NCBI GenBank assembly: GCA_017304945.1
Contig: JAFKLG010000064.1
Span: forward strand, 1 to 64,000
Length of the DNA: 64,000 bases
Origin: Rhodospirillales bacterium
GTDB lineage: Bacteria > Pseudomonadota > Alphaproteobacteria > Acetobacterales > Acetobacteraceae
Reading direction: 5' to 3'
This document shows positions 6,390-14,881 of this stretch, in pieces (within the stretch, counting starts at the first letter, position 1; each line of letters begins with the position of its first letter). A model generated the notes under the pieces. It was not told the origin of the DNA, did no database searches, and saw nothing but the letters and a program-made list of their open reading frames with translations. Made by a program: the position numbers and the translations under genes.

Positions 6390-8368
6390 GCAACGGCGAT
6401 CTGAACTGGATCACGAACTTCATTTGGGGCATCGCCGACGACGTGCTGCGGGACCTCTACACCCGCGGCAAATATCGCGACGTGATCCTGCCGATGACGG
6501 TGCTGCGCCGTCTCGACACGGTGCTCGAACCCACCAAGCAAGCCGTCATGTCGATGAAGGCGAACCTCGACAAAGCGGGCATCGCCAACCAGGACGCCGC
6601 CCTTCGGCAGGCCGCCGGACAGGCGTTCTACAACACCTCGCCCTTCACGCTGCGCGACCTGCGCAATCGCGCGAGCCAGGCGCAACTGAAGGCGGATTTC
6701 GAGGCGTATCTCGACGGCTTCTCGCCCAACGTGCAGGAGATTCTCGACAACTTCGAGTTCCGCAATCAGGTCCCGAAACTGTCGAAAGCCGACGTTCTGG
6801 GAACGCTGATCGAGAAGTTCCTCGACTCCTCGATCAACCTCGGCCCTGCGCCCGTGCTGCACGGCGACGGCTCGGTGAAACACCTTGGTCTCGACAACCA
6901 TGCCATGGGCACGATGTTCGAGGAACTGGTCCGCCGCTTCAACGAGGCCAACAACGAGGAGGCCGGCGAACACTGGACGCCGCGCGATGCGGTGAAGCTG
7001 ATGGCGCGGCTGATCTTCGCGCCGATCGCCGACAAGATCACCTCCGGCACCTACCTGCTCTATGACGGCGCCTGCGGCACCGGCGGCATGCTGACGGTCG
7101 CTGAAGAGACGCTGAACGCGCTTGCCGCGCAGCACGGCAAGCAGGTTTCGACGCACCTCTACGGCCAGGAGATCAACGGCGAGACCTACGCCATCGCCAA
7201 GGCCGATCTGCTGCTCAAGGGCGAAGGCGAGGAAGCCGACAACCTCGTCGGCGGGCCAGAATGGTCCACGCTCTCCAACGACGCCTTCCCGTCACGCGAG
7301 TTCGATTTCATGCTGTCGAACCCGCCCTACGGCAAGAGTTGGAAGAGCGACCAGGAGCGCATGGGCGGGAAGTCCGGGATACGCGATCCGCGCTTCGTGA
7401 TCGAGCATGCGGGCGATGCCGAATACAGCCTGGTCACGCGCTCCAGTGACGGCCAGATGATGTTCCTGGCGAACCTGCTGTCGAAGATGAAGCATAATAC
7501 GCCGCTCGGCAGCCGCATCGCGGAGGTCCACAACGGCTCTTCGCTGTTCACCGGCGACGCCGGCAGCGGGGAGAGCAATGTGCGGCGCTGGATCATCGAG
7601 AACGACTGGCTGGAGGCCATCGTCGCCCTGCCGCTGAACATGTTCTACAACACCGGCATCGCCACCTATGTCTGGGTGCTGACCAACCGCAAGCCGGGCC
7701 ACCGGCGCGGCAAGGTGCAGTTGATCGACGCTACGTCGTGGTTCCAGCCGCTGCGCAAGAACCTCGGCAAGAAGAATTGCGAGCTGGCGGACGGCGACGT
7801 CGAGCGCATCGTCGAGACCTTCCAGCGCTTCGAGGAGAACGAGCAGTCGCACATCTTCGACAACGCAGAATTCGGCTATTGGAAGGTCACGGTCGAACGG
7901 CCGCTGCGCGCCACGGGCATCGACCCGGAACGCGCCTATGCGCCGAAGGAGATCAAGGCGCTGAAGGACGAGGAGCGGATATCGGAGGACGGCCTTCCGG
8001 TTATTCGACGCATTCACAAGCCCGGCAAGGCCGCCGCCGATCCGCTGCACGGCCTGTTCCCGGCGACCATCGCCGGCAAACCCTGCGTGGTCGAATACGA
8101 GCCCGACAGCGACCTGCGCGACACCGAAACCGTGCCCTTCAAGGAGCCGGGCGGCATAGAGGCGTTCATCCGGCGCGAGGTGCTGCCACACGCGCCGGAC
8201 GCCTGGATCGACGAGTCCAAGACCGCGGTCGGCTACGAGATCAGCTTCACCCGCTACTTCTACAAGCCACAGCCGTTGCGATCGCTGGAGGCAATCCGCG
8301 CCGACATTCTGGCGCTGGAGCGCGAGACCGAAGGGCTGGTGGCGGACATTGTTGGCGCTGCCCGATGA
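6386..8368 (+). CDS. hsdM: Type I restriction-modification methyltransferase subunit
   Basis: A 660-residue N6-adenine methyltransferase. The HsdM N-terminal domain (WGIADDVLRDLY, ILPMTVLRRLD) is followed by SAM motif I (DGACGTGGML, about residues 227-236) and the catalytic NPPY at 312-315. HWTPRDAVKLM near residue 195 is also typical. It modifies host DNA as part of an M2S complex and is required for cleavage in R2M2S. It is coupled to phd upstream and hsdS downstream by ATGA overlaps. At 660 residues it is longer than the common 500-520 form, with a C-terminal extension rich in charged residues. Confidence 0.97.
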   Translation: MSNGDLNWITNFIWGIADDVLRDLYTRGKYRDVILPMTVLRRLDTVLEPTKQAVMSMKANLDKAGIANQDAALRQAAGQAFYNTSPFTLRDLRNRASQAQLKADFEAYLDGFSPNVQEILDNFEFRNQVPKLSKADVLGTLIEKFLDSSINLGPAPVLHGDGSVKHLGLDNHAMGTMFEELVRRFNEANNEEAGEHWTPRDAVKLMARLIFAPIADKITSGTYLLYDGACGTGGMLTVAEETLNALAAQHGKQVSTHLYGQEINGETYAIAKADLLLKGEGEEADNLVGGPEWSTLSNDAFPSREFDFMLSNPPYGKSWKSDQERMGGKSGIRDPRFVIEHAGDAEYSLVTRSSDGQMMFLANLLSKMKHNTPLGSRIAEVHNGSSLFTGDAGSGESNVRRWIIENDWLEAIVALPLNMFYNTGIATYVWVLTNRKPGHRRGKVQLIDATSWFQPLRKNLGKKNCELADGDVERIVETFQRFEENEQSHIFDNAEFGYWKVTVERPLRATGIDPERAYAPKEIKALKDEERISEDGLPVIRRIHKPGKAAADPLHGLFPATIAGKPCVVEYEPDSDLRDTETVPFKEPGGIEAFIRREVLPHAPDAWIDESKTAVGYEISFTRYFYKPQPLRSLEAIRADILALERETEGLVADIVGAAR

Positions 8369-9759
8369 TCGACGGGCTACGCCCCTACCCGGAGATGAAG
8401 CCGAGCGGGCTACCGTGGCTTGGGGATGTGCCCGCACATTGGGATGTGAGGCGGAACGGGCGGTTGTTCGGCGCACGACGGGAGACCGGGTTCCCGGACT
8501 TGCCGGTCCTCGAGGTCTCGATCCGAAGCGGTGTTCGCATCCGCGATTTCGATGCTGGCGGGCGCAAACAGGAGATGAGTGACCGATCCAAGTACCAGCG
8601 TGCCGTGCGCGGCGACATCGCCTACAACATGATGCGCATGTGGCAGGGAGCGGTTGGGATCGCGCCCGTCGATGGGCTCGTTAGCCCTGCGTATGTTGTC
8701 GCGCGGCCCTTTCCGGAAATCGGCGCCGCCTATTACGCCTACCTATTCCGCACCGCCGCATACATGCGCGAAATCGACACGTTCTCGCGCGGCATCGTGC
8801 CTGATCGGAACCGGCTTTATTGGGAGTCATTCAAGCAGATGCCGTCGGTCTATCCTCCGCTCGACGAGCAGCGACTGATTGTGCGGTTTCTGGATTGGCA
8901 CGGCACCCAGACGGCGAAACTGATCCGCGCCAAGAAGCGGATCATCGCGCTTCTCAATGAAGAGAAGCAGGCCATCATCCACCGCGCCGTCACGCGCGGG
9001 CTCGATCTAAATGCCAAGCTGAAGCCCTCTGGCATCCTTTGGCTCGGCGATGTGCCGGCCCACTGGGATTTGAAGAAGCTCAAATATCTAGCGCGCTTCA
9101 ATAATGGCCTGGCTTTCAAGCCTTCCGATTGGTCCGCAGCCGGAACGCCCATAATCCGGATTCAGAACCTCAATGGATCGGAACAGTTTAATTATACGAC
9201 GAGGCACGACCTGCCCAGTGACATGCTTATCGCCAAGGGTGACATTGTCTTCTCCTGGTCCGGCAATGTCGGAACATCGTTTGGGCCATTCATCTGGGAG
9301 AGAGAATTTTCGGGGTATCTCAATCAACACATTTTCAAGCTGGAAAATATCGCGACGTACCAGCGGTATTTCTATTATGTGCTAAAGGCAGTCACGAAGC
9401 ATGTGGAGGAGAATACCCACGGGATAATCGGGTTGGTTCACATCACCAAACCCGAGCTAGGTTCAATCTCGGTGCCGCTCGCTCCACCTGAAGAGCAGGT
9501 GGGAATTGCGGCGTGGCTCGATCAGCGACTATCGATTCATAGTGCAGCGGTAGATCGGACCCAACGCGAAATCGCCCTCATTCAGGAGTTCCGCACCCGC
9601 CTGATCGCCGATGTCGTTGCGGGCAAGCTTGATGTGCGTGCTGTAGCTGTTGCGCTGCCCGAGGTGACGGACCTCGAAGCTGTCGAGGAGGAGCCCGCTG
9701 AAGACGGCGATCTCGACGAAGTCATCGAGGATGCTGAGAACGAGGAGGTCGCTGCCTGA
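8365..9759 (+). CDS. hsdS: Type I restriction-modification specificity subunit
   Basis: A 464-residue protein with two target-recognition domains. An internal duplication is plain: KPSGLPWLGDVPAHWD near residues 12-27 and KPSGILWLGDVPAHWD near 220-235 open each half. Each half ends in a conserved helix: PPLDEQRLIVRFLDW followed by KLIRAKKRIIALLNE, and PPEEQVGIAAWLDQR followed by EIALIQEFRTRLIAD. The recognition sequence cannot be read from the protein. The acidic C-terminal tail (EEEPAEDGDLDEVIEDAENEE) is unusual. It starts at the ATGA overlap with hsdM. Confidence 0.95.
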   Translation: MIDGLRPYPEMKPSGLPWLGDVPAHWDVRRNGRLFGARRETGFPDLPVLEVSIRSGVRIRDFDAGGRKQEMSDRSKYQRAVRGDIAYNMMRMWQGAVGIAPVDGLVSPAYVVARPFPEIGAAYYAYLFRTAAYMREIDTFSRGIVPDRNRLYWESFKQMPSVYPPLDEQRLIVRFLDWHGTQTAKLIRAKKRIIALLNEEKQAIIHRAVTRGLDLNAKLKPSGILWLGDVPAHWDLKKLKYLARFNNGLAFKPSDWSAAGTPIIRIQNLNGSEQFNYTTRHDLPSDMLIAKGDIVFSWSGNVGTSFGPFIWEREFSGYLNQHIFKLENIATYQRYFYYVLKAVTKHVEENTHGIIGLVHITKPELGSISVPLAPPEEQVGIAAWLDQRLSIHSAAVDRTQREIALIQEFRTRLIADVVAGKLDVRAVAVALPEVTDLEAVEEEPAEDGDLDEVIEDAENEEVAA

Positions 9760-9761
9760 CC

Positions 9762-10406
9762 ATGCCCGTTCCCGCACATCCGAAAATCTACCACATCGTC
9801 CACGTCGATCGTTTGGCGTCGATTGTCGCCGACAAGCGGATCTGGTGCGACGCGAAGGTGATCGAACGTGCTGCAGCGGGAACGACCATTGGCATGGGGG
9901 ACATTAAGCGGCGACGACTTACCGAGCTGCGGCTAGAGAGTCATCCCGAACTTTTTGTTGGGCAGTTCACCCCGTTCTATTTTTGCCCGAGATCGGTAAT
10001 GCTCTATCTGATCTATCGGGCAAACCATCCGAATCTGACCTACAAAGGCGGGCAAGGGCCGATCGTGCATCTTGAGGCTGATTTGCATGCTGCCGTCGAC
10101 TGGGCCGAGAAAAATGGAAGAAAGTGGGCGTTTACGCTTTCAAATGCTGGCGCACGATATTTTGAAGACCGGTGCAGTCTTCAAAACTTGCGCGAGATAA
10201 ACTGGGACGCTGTGGCGGCGAACTGGTGGCAGGGAGCATTTGAGGAAGGAAAGCAGGCGGAATTCCTGATCGAGCGTTCCTTTCCTTGGAGCCTTGTCGA
10301 ACGGATCGGCATCCATTCGCAGGGCATCGCGCCGAAGGTGGCTGCCGCCATGCAGGGCGCCGCTCACCGGCCAAAGGTCGAGATCAGGCGGGAATGGTAC
10401 TACTGA
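9762..10406 (+). CDS. darT: DarT-like DNA ADP-ribosyltransferase toxin
   Basis: A 214-residue DUF4433/DarT protein. It opens with KIYHIVHVDRLASIV, the NAD-binding start of the fold, has FTPFYFCPRSVMLY in the middle, and carries the likely catalytic glutamate E167 in KQAEFLIER. DarT attaches ADP-ribose to thymidine bases in single-stranded DNA and blocks replication, and DarTG is known as an anti-phage system. It starts 2 bp after the hsdS stop, so it belongs to the restriction operon, and darG follows at once. Confidence 0.93.
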   Translation: MPVPAHPKIYHIVHVDRLASIVADKRIWCDAKVIERAAAGTTIGMGDIKRRRLTELRLESHPELFVGQFTPFYFCPRSVMLYLIYRANHPNLTYKGGQGPIVHLEADLHAAVDWAEKNGRKWAFTLSNAGARYFEDRCSLQNLREINWDAVAANWWQGAFEEGKQAEFLIERSFPWSLVERIGIHSQGIAPKVAAAMQGAAHRPKVEIRREWYY

Positions 10407-10419
10407 TGGGGGGATGGCG

Positions 10420-11454
10420 ATGATCGAATTCAGGACCGGAGACATCCTGACGGCGGACGTGGAAGCGATCGTCAACACGGTCAACTGCGTCGGCATCATG
10501 GGCCGCGGCATCGCGCTTCAGTTCAAGAATGCCTTCCCGGCGAACTTCAAGGCTTACGAGGCCGCCTGCGCTCGTGAGGAGGTGCGGCCGGGCCGGATGT
10601 TCGTGTTCGAGACCGGCACCTTCACCAACCCGAAATACATCATCAACTTCCCGACCAAGCGCCATTGGCGAGGCAAGAGCCGGATCGAGGACATCGATTC
10701 CGGCCTTAAGGCGCTCGTTGGGGAGATTCGCACACGCAGCATCCGGTCCATCGCCATCCCGCCGCTTGGGAGCGGCCTGGGCGGGCTGAATTGGGCGGAT
10801 GTGCGCCCGCGCATCGTCGAGGCGCTGCGCGGCCTCAACGACCTTGAGGTGATCGTCTTCGAGCCGAATAGCGCACCCGTCGAGACCAAGTCCCGGGACG
10901 TTCCGAAGATGACGTCCGGCCGCGCGGCGCTGGTCGTGCTGATGAACCGCTATCTCGGCGGGCTGATGGACCCCTTCGTGACGCTGCTTGAAGTGCATAA
11001 GCTGCTGTACTTCATGCAGGAGGCCGGCGAGCCGCTGCGGCTGCAATATGCCAAGGCGCCTTACGGCCCCTATGCCGAGAACCTGCGGCATGTGCTGCGC
11101 GCCGTCGAAGGCCATCTCATCTCCGGCTATCAGGACGGCGGGGATGCTCCCGACAAGCAGCTTGAACTGGTGCCTGGCGCCGTCACCGATGCCGAGGCGT
11201 TCCTGGCGGAGGATGCCGCCACGCGCGGGCGCTTCGATCGCGTCGGCAAGCTGGTCGAGGGGTTCGAAACGCCGTTCGGCCTGGAACTGCTGGCCACCGT
11301 GCATTGGGTCGCCACGCGCGAACAGGCTGCCGGCGTCGAGAACGCCACCGCGAAGGTCTATGCCTGGAACGACCGCAAGCAGCGCTTCTCGCCGCGCCAG
11401 ATCGGCATCGCCTATGAGGCCCTGCGCTCGAACGGCTGGCTCGGGGCGGCATGA
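10420..11454 (+). CDS. darG: DarG-like antitoxin (macrodomain ADP-ribosyl glycohydrolase)
   Basis: A 344-residue protein. Residues 1-150 form a macrodomain (TGDILTADVEAIVNTVNCVG, GRGIALQFK, IPPLGSGLGGLNW) that removes ADP-ribose from DNA. Residues 165-340 are the DarG C-terminal domain that binds DarT (LVVLMNRYLGG, LLEVHKLLYFMQEAGEPL, YGPYAENLRHVL). ATG 10420 is preferred over in-frame ATG 10414 because a GGGGGG run then sits six bases upstream. It overlaps hsdR by ATGA. Full length is typical for the family. Confidence 0.93.
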   Translation: MIEFRTGDILTADVEAIVNTVNCVGIMGRGIALQFKNAFPANFKAYEAACAREEVRPGRMFVFETGTFTNPKYIINFPTKRHWRGKSRIEDIDSGLKALVGEIRTRSIRSIAIPPLGSGLGGLNWADVRPRIVEALRGLNDLEVIVFEPNSAPVETKSRDVPKMTSGRAALVVLMNRYLGGLMDPFVTLLEVHKLLYFMQEAGEPLRLQYAKAPYGPYAENLRHVLRAVEGHLISGYQDGGDAPDKQLELVPGAVTDAEAFLAEDAATRGRFDRVGKLVEGFETPFGLELLATVHWVATREQAAGVENATAKVYAWNDRKQRFSPRQIGIAYEALRSNGWLGAA

Positions 11455-14400
11455 CCACGGACACGTCGGAAAGGGGACTCGAAGACCTCATCCTTGCCGA
11501 CATGACTGGTCGGCCGGTGGTGCGGACCGGCGGCGGCTTCGCCGAGGAGCCCGAACCCTTCGTCGGGCTGCACAACTGGCTGCTGGGCGATCCGAAAGCT
11601 TATGATCGGGCCTGGACCGTCGATCTGGTCCAGCTTCGCGGGTTCCTCGCCGCGACCCAGCCGCCCCTGCTCACCGCACTCGATCTCGACAGCGACAGCC
11701 CGACCCGCCAGAAGTTCCTCGCCCGCCTACAAGGCGAGATCGGCAAGCGCGGCGTCATCGACGTGCTGCGGCACGGCATCAAGCATGGTCCGCATGATGT
11801 GGACCTGTTCTATGGCACGCCGTCGCCTGGCAACGCCAAGGCCGCCGAACGCTTTACGCTGAACCGCTTCTCCGTCACCCGGCAATTGCGCTACAGCCGC
11901 GACGACACAGCCCATGCTCTCGACCTGGCCCTCTTTATCAACGGTTTGCCGGTCGCCACCTTCGAACTCAAGAACAGCCTGACCAAGCAGACGGTCGAGG
12001 ATGCGGTCGAGCAGTACCGGCGCGACCGCGATCCGCGCGAGAAGCTGTTCGAATTCGGCCGCTGCCTGGCGCATTTCGCCGTGGACGACGCCCAGGTGAT
12101 GTTCTGCACCCATCTCAAGGGTAAGGCGTCCTGGTTCCTGCCCTTCAATAAGGGCTGGAACGATGGCGCCGGCAACCCGCCCAATCCGAACGGCTTGAAG
12201 ACCGACTATCTCTGGAAGGACATCCTGACGCCGTTCGGGCTGACCGACATCATCGAGAACTATGCGCAGATCGTCGAGCGCAGGGACGCCAAGACCGGCA
12301 AGGTGAAGCGTGACCAGCTCTTCCCGCGCTTCCACCAGCTCGACGTGGTCCGCAAGCTGCTGGCCGACGCGAAGGCGAGGGGCGCCGGGCGGCGCGTGCT
12401 GATCCAGCACTCGGCGGGATCGGGCAAGTCGAACTCGATCGCATGGCTGGCGCATCAACTGGTCCGGCTCGCGGGTAACGCGGGTCAGGTGTTCGATTCC
12501 GTGATCGTCGTGACCGACCGGCGGATCCTCGATCAGCAGATTCGCGACACCATCAGGCAGTTCGCTCAGGTCGGTGCGACGGTGGGCCATGCCGAGCATT
12601 CGGGCGACCTCCGGCGCTTCATCGCCGATGGCAAGAAGATCATCATCACGACGGTCCAGAAGTTCCCGTTCATCCTGGAGGACATCGGAACCCAACACAG
12701 GGACCGGCGCTTCGCGATCGTCATCGACGAGGCGCATTCGAGCCAAGGCGGCAAGGCCGCCGCGGCGCTGAACGCCGCGCTCAGTGGCGCCGACGATGGC
12801 GAGGAGGACGAGACGGTCGAGGACCGGATCAACGCGCTCATGGAGAGCCGCAAGATGCTCTCGAACGCGAGCTATTTCGCCTTCACCGCCACGCCGAAGA
12901 ACAAGACCCTGGAGATATTCGGCGAGCCTTATCCGGAGGGTGACAAAGTCAAGCATCGCCCGTTCCACAGCTACACGATGAAGCAGGCGATCCAGGAAGG
13001 CTTCATTCTCGACGTGCTGCGCTACTACACGCCGGTCAACAGCTATTACCGACTGGTCAAAACGGTCGAGGCCGATCCGGAATTCGACACCAAGCGCGCC
13101 ACGAAGAAACTGCGGCGCTATGTCGAGAGCAACGACCATGCGATCCGGCTCAAGGCGGAGATCATGGTCGATCATTTCCACGAGCAGGTGCTGGCGCTGA
13201 ACAAGATCGGCGGCCAAGCGCGGGCCATGGTGGTGACTTCCGGTATCGAGCGGGCGATTCAGTATTTCCAGGCGATCAGCACCTATCTCACCGAGCGCAA
13301 GAGCCCGTACCGGGCGATCGTCGCCTTCTCCGGCGAGCATGAGTTCGGCGGCGCCAAGGTGACCGAGGCCGATCTGAACGGCTTCCCCTCGAAGGACATC
13401 CCCGACCGGATCGAGAACGACCCCTATCGGTTTCTGATCTGTGCGGACAAGTTCCAGACGGGCTACGATCAGCCCCTGCTGCACACCATGTACGTCGATA
13501 AGGCGCTCTCGGGCATCAAGGCGGTGCAGACGCTGTCGCGGCTGAACCGCGCTCATCCGCAGAAGTACGACACCTTCGTGCTCGACTTTATGAACGAGAC
13601 GGAGACGATCCGGGCCTCGTTCGAGACCTTCTACCGCACGACGGTCCTCAGTGAGGAGACCGATCCGAACCGGCTGCACGACCTCAAGGCGGCGCTCGAC
13701 CAGTATGGGGTGTATCGTGGCGACCAGATCGACGCGTTTGTCGAGCAATATCTGGCGGGCGCCGACCGCGATCGCCTCGACCCGATTTTGGACGTCTGCG
13801 TAGGGGCCTACAATTCCGAGTTGGACGAGGACGGCCAAGTCGATTTCAAGGGCAAGGCGAAGGCCTTCGTCAGAACTAACGCCTTCGTCTCGTCGATCCT
13901 GCCCTTCACCAATGCCGGATGGGAGAAGCTCTCGATCTTCCTGAACTTCCTGATCCCGAAGCTGCCGGCACCCCGCGAGGACGACCTTTCCAAGGGCATT
14001 CTCGAAGCGATCGACATGGACAGCTACCGTGTCGAGAAGCAGGCGGTCCAGCACATCCAGTTGGCCGACCAGAATGCCGAAATCGACCCCGTGCCCACCG
14101 ATGGCGGCGGGCGCAGGCCGGAACCCGAACTCGACCGGCTGTCCAACATCATTCGCAGCTTCAACGACCTGTTCGGCAACATCGCCTGGGAGGACGCCGA
14201 CCGCATCCGACATCTGATCGGCACCGAAATCCCGAACAAGGTGGCCGCCAACGCGGCCTACCAGAACGCGAAGCAGAACTCAGACAAGCAGAACGCCAGG
14301 ATCGAGCACGACAAGGCGCTCGGAAACGTCATCATCGGCCTGATGAAGGACGACACGGAGCTGTTCAAGCAGTTCAGCGACAATCCTGAATTCAGGCGAT

Positions 14401-14459
14401 GGCTCGCCGACACGATCTTCTCGGCGACTTATGACCAGCCGGCGCCGGCGGCACAGTGA
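11451..14459 (+). CDS. hsdR: Type I restriction endonuclease/translocase subunit
   Basis: A 1002-residue protein. The N-terminal nuclease domain shows LFINGLPVATFELKNSLT near residues 160-178. The SF2 translocase follows: Walker A HSAGSGKSNS (about 318-327), VVTDRRILDQQI, the DEAH box in IVIDEAHSSQ (about 422-431) and FAFTATPKNKTLEIF. The end is the HsdR C-terminal helical domain. It cleaves unmodified DNA after translocation with HsdM and HsdS. It is translationally coupled to darG, so toxin, antitoxin and nuclease share one message. Confidence 0.97.
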   Translation: MTTDTSERGLEDLILADMTGRPVVRTGGGFAEEPEPFVGLHNWLLGDPKAYDRAWTVDLVQLRGFLAATQPPLLTALDLDSDSPTRQKFLARLQGEIGKRGVIDVLRHGIKHGPHDVDLFYGTPSPGNAKAAERFTLNRFSVTRQLRYSRDDTAHALDLALFINGLPVATFELKNSLTKQTVEDAVEQYRRDRDPREKLFEFGRCLAHFAVDDAQVMFCTHLKGKASWFLPFNKGWNDGAGNPPNPNGLKTDYLWKDILTPFGLTDIIENYAQIVERRDAKTGKVKRDQLFPRFHQLDVVRKLLADAKARGAGRRVLIQHSAGSGKSNSIAWLAHQLVRLAGNAGQVFDSVIVVTDRRILDQQIRDTIRQFAQVGATVGHAEHSGDLRRFIADGKKIIITTVQKFPFILEDIGTQHRDRRFAIVIDEAHSSQGGKAAAALNAALSGADDGEEDETVEDRINALMESRKMLSNASYFAFTATPKNKTLEIFGEPYPEGDKVKHRPFHSYTMKQAIQEGFILDVLRYYTPVNSYYRLVKTVEADPEFDTKRATKKLRRYVESNDHAIRLKAEIMVDHFHEQVLALNKIGGQARAMVVTSGIERAIQYFQAISTYLTERKSPYRAIVAFSGEHEFGGAKVTEADLNGFPSKDIPDRIENDPYRFLICADKFQTGYDQPLLHTMYVDKALSGIKAVQTLSRLNRAHPQKYDTFVLDFMNETETIRASFETFYRTTVLSEETDPNRLHDLKAALDQYGVYRGDQIDAFVEQYLAGADRDRLDPILDVCVGAYNSELDEDGQVDFKGKAKAFVRTNAFVSSILPFTNAGWEKLSIFLNFLIPKLPAPREDDLSKGILEAIDMDSYRVEKQAVQHIQLADQNAEIDPVPTDGGGRRPEPELDRLSNIIRSFNDLFGNIAWEDADRIRHLIGTEIPNKVAANAAYQNAKQNSDKQNARIEHDKALGNVIIGLMKDDTELFKQFSDNPEFRRWLADTIFSATYDQPAPAAQ

Positions 14460-14522
14460 GATGTGGGCCGCTTCGAGCTTTTCTATTTTTCGGATAGGGG
14501 CGGCTCTATAGCGGATTGGGCC

Positions 14523-14876
14523 TTATCGGCGTGGTTGATTACCGGGACACCAATCCACCCGTCCCTCGCGAATCCAGAAGTGGCATCCGCATTCGTTCTT
14601 CTGGTGGACTGAAGGCGTCACGGTCGGTCGTCCAAACCAGTCACGCACGATGCCCCACCTCGGCCGGCGGTTCGGATTGAGCGATAGCGCAATCTTGATC
14701 CCACACCCGCCGGGACATTTCAGACAGGCCCATTTGCGAACGCCCTCGCTTTCGACGACGAGAATTTCGCCGGGTGCGATCTCATCGTCGGAGGGATGGC
14801 GCTCGACGGACCGCGCGAGAAGGTCGAAGCGGAGAAGCCGCAGCGATCGAAGAAGACGGGCGAGCAAGAAACGCAT
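14523..14876 (-). CDS. DUF6527 protein of a bacterial ubiquitin-like system
   Basis: A 117-residue protein. The hallmark is a metal-binding pattern: WACLKCPGGCG (Cys51, 54, 58) and ECGCHFWIREGRVDWC (Cys96, 98, His99, Cys110), with LSLNPNRRPRW between. Such proteins recur, from memory, next to bacterial ubiquitin-like/E2/E1 operons. The molecular role is not established; a zinc-stabilised adaptor or ligase-like part is a guess. It is the last gene of the three-gene minus-strand operon, 5 bp after the E1 gene stop. ATG 14876 avoids overlap with that gene. Confidence 0.8.
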   Translation of the reverse strand: MRFLLARLLRSLRLLRFDLLARSVERHPSDDEIAPGEILVVESEGVRKWACLKCPGGCGIKIALSLNPNRRPRWGIVRDWFGRPTVTPSVHQKNECGCHFWIREGRVDWCPGNQPRR

Positions 14877-14881
14877 GGCAC

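Noticed and set aside
11727..14213. Very long open frame (828 codons) antisense to hsdR
   Set aside because: High-GC codon bias keeps the reverse frame open; the protein has no recognisable domain while hsdR is complete on the other strand.
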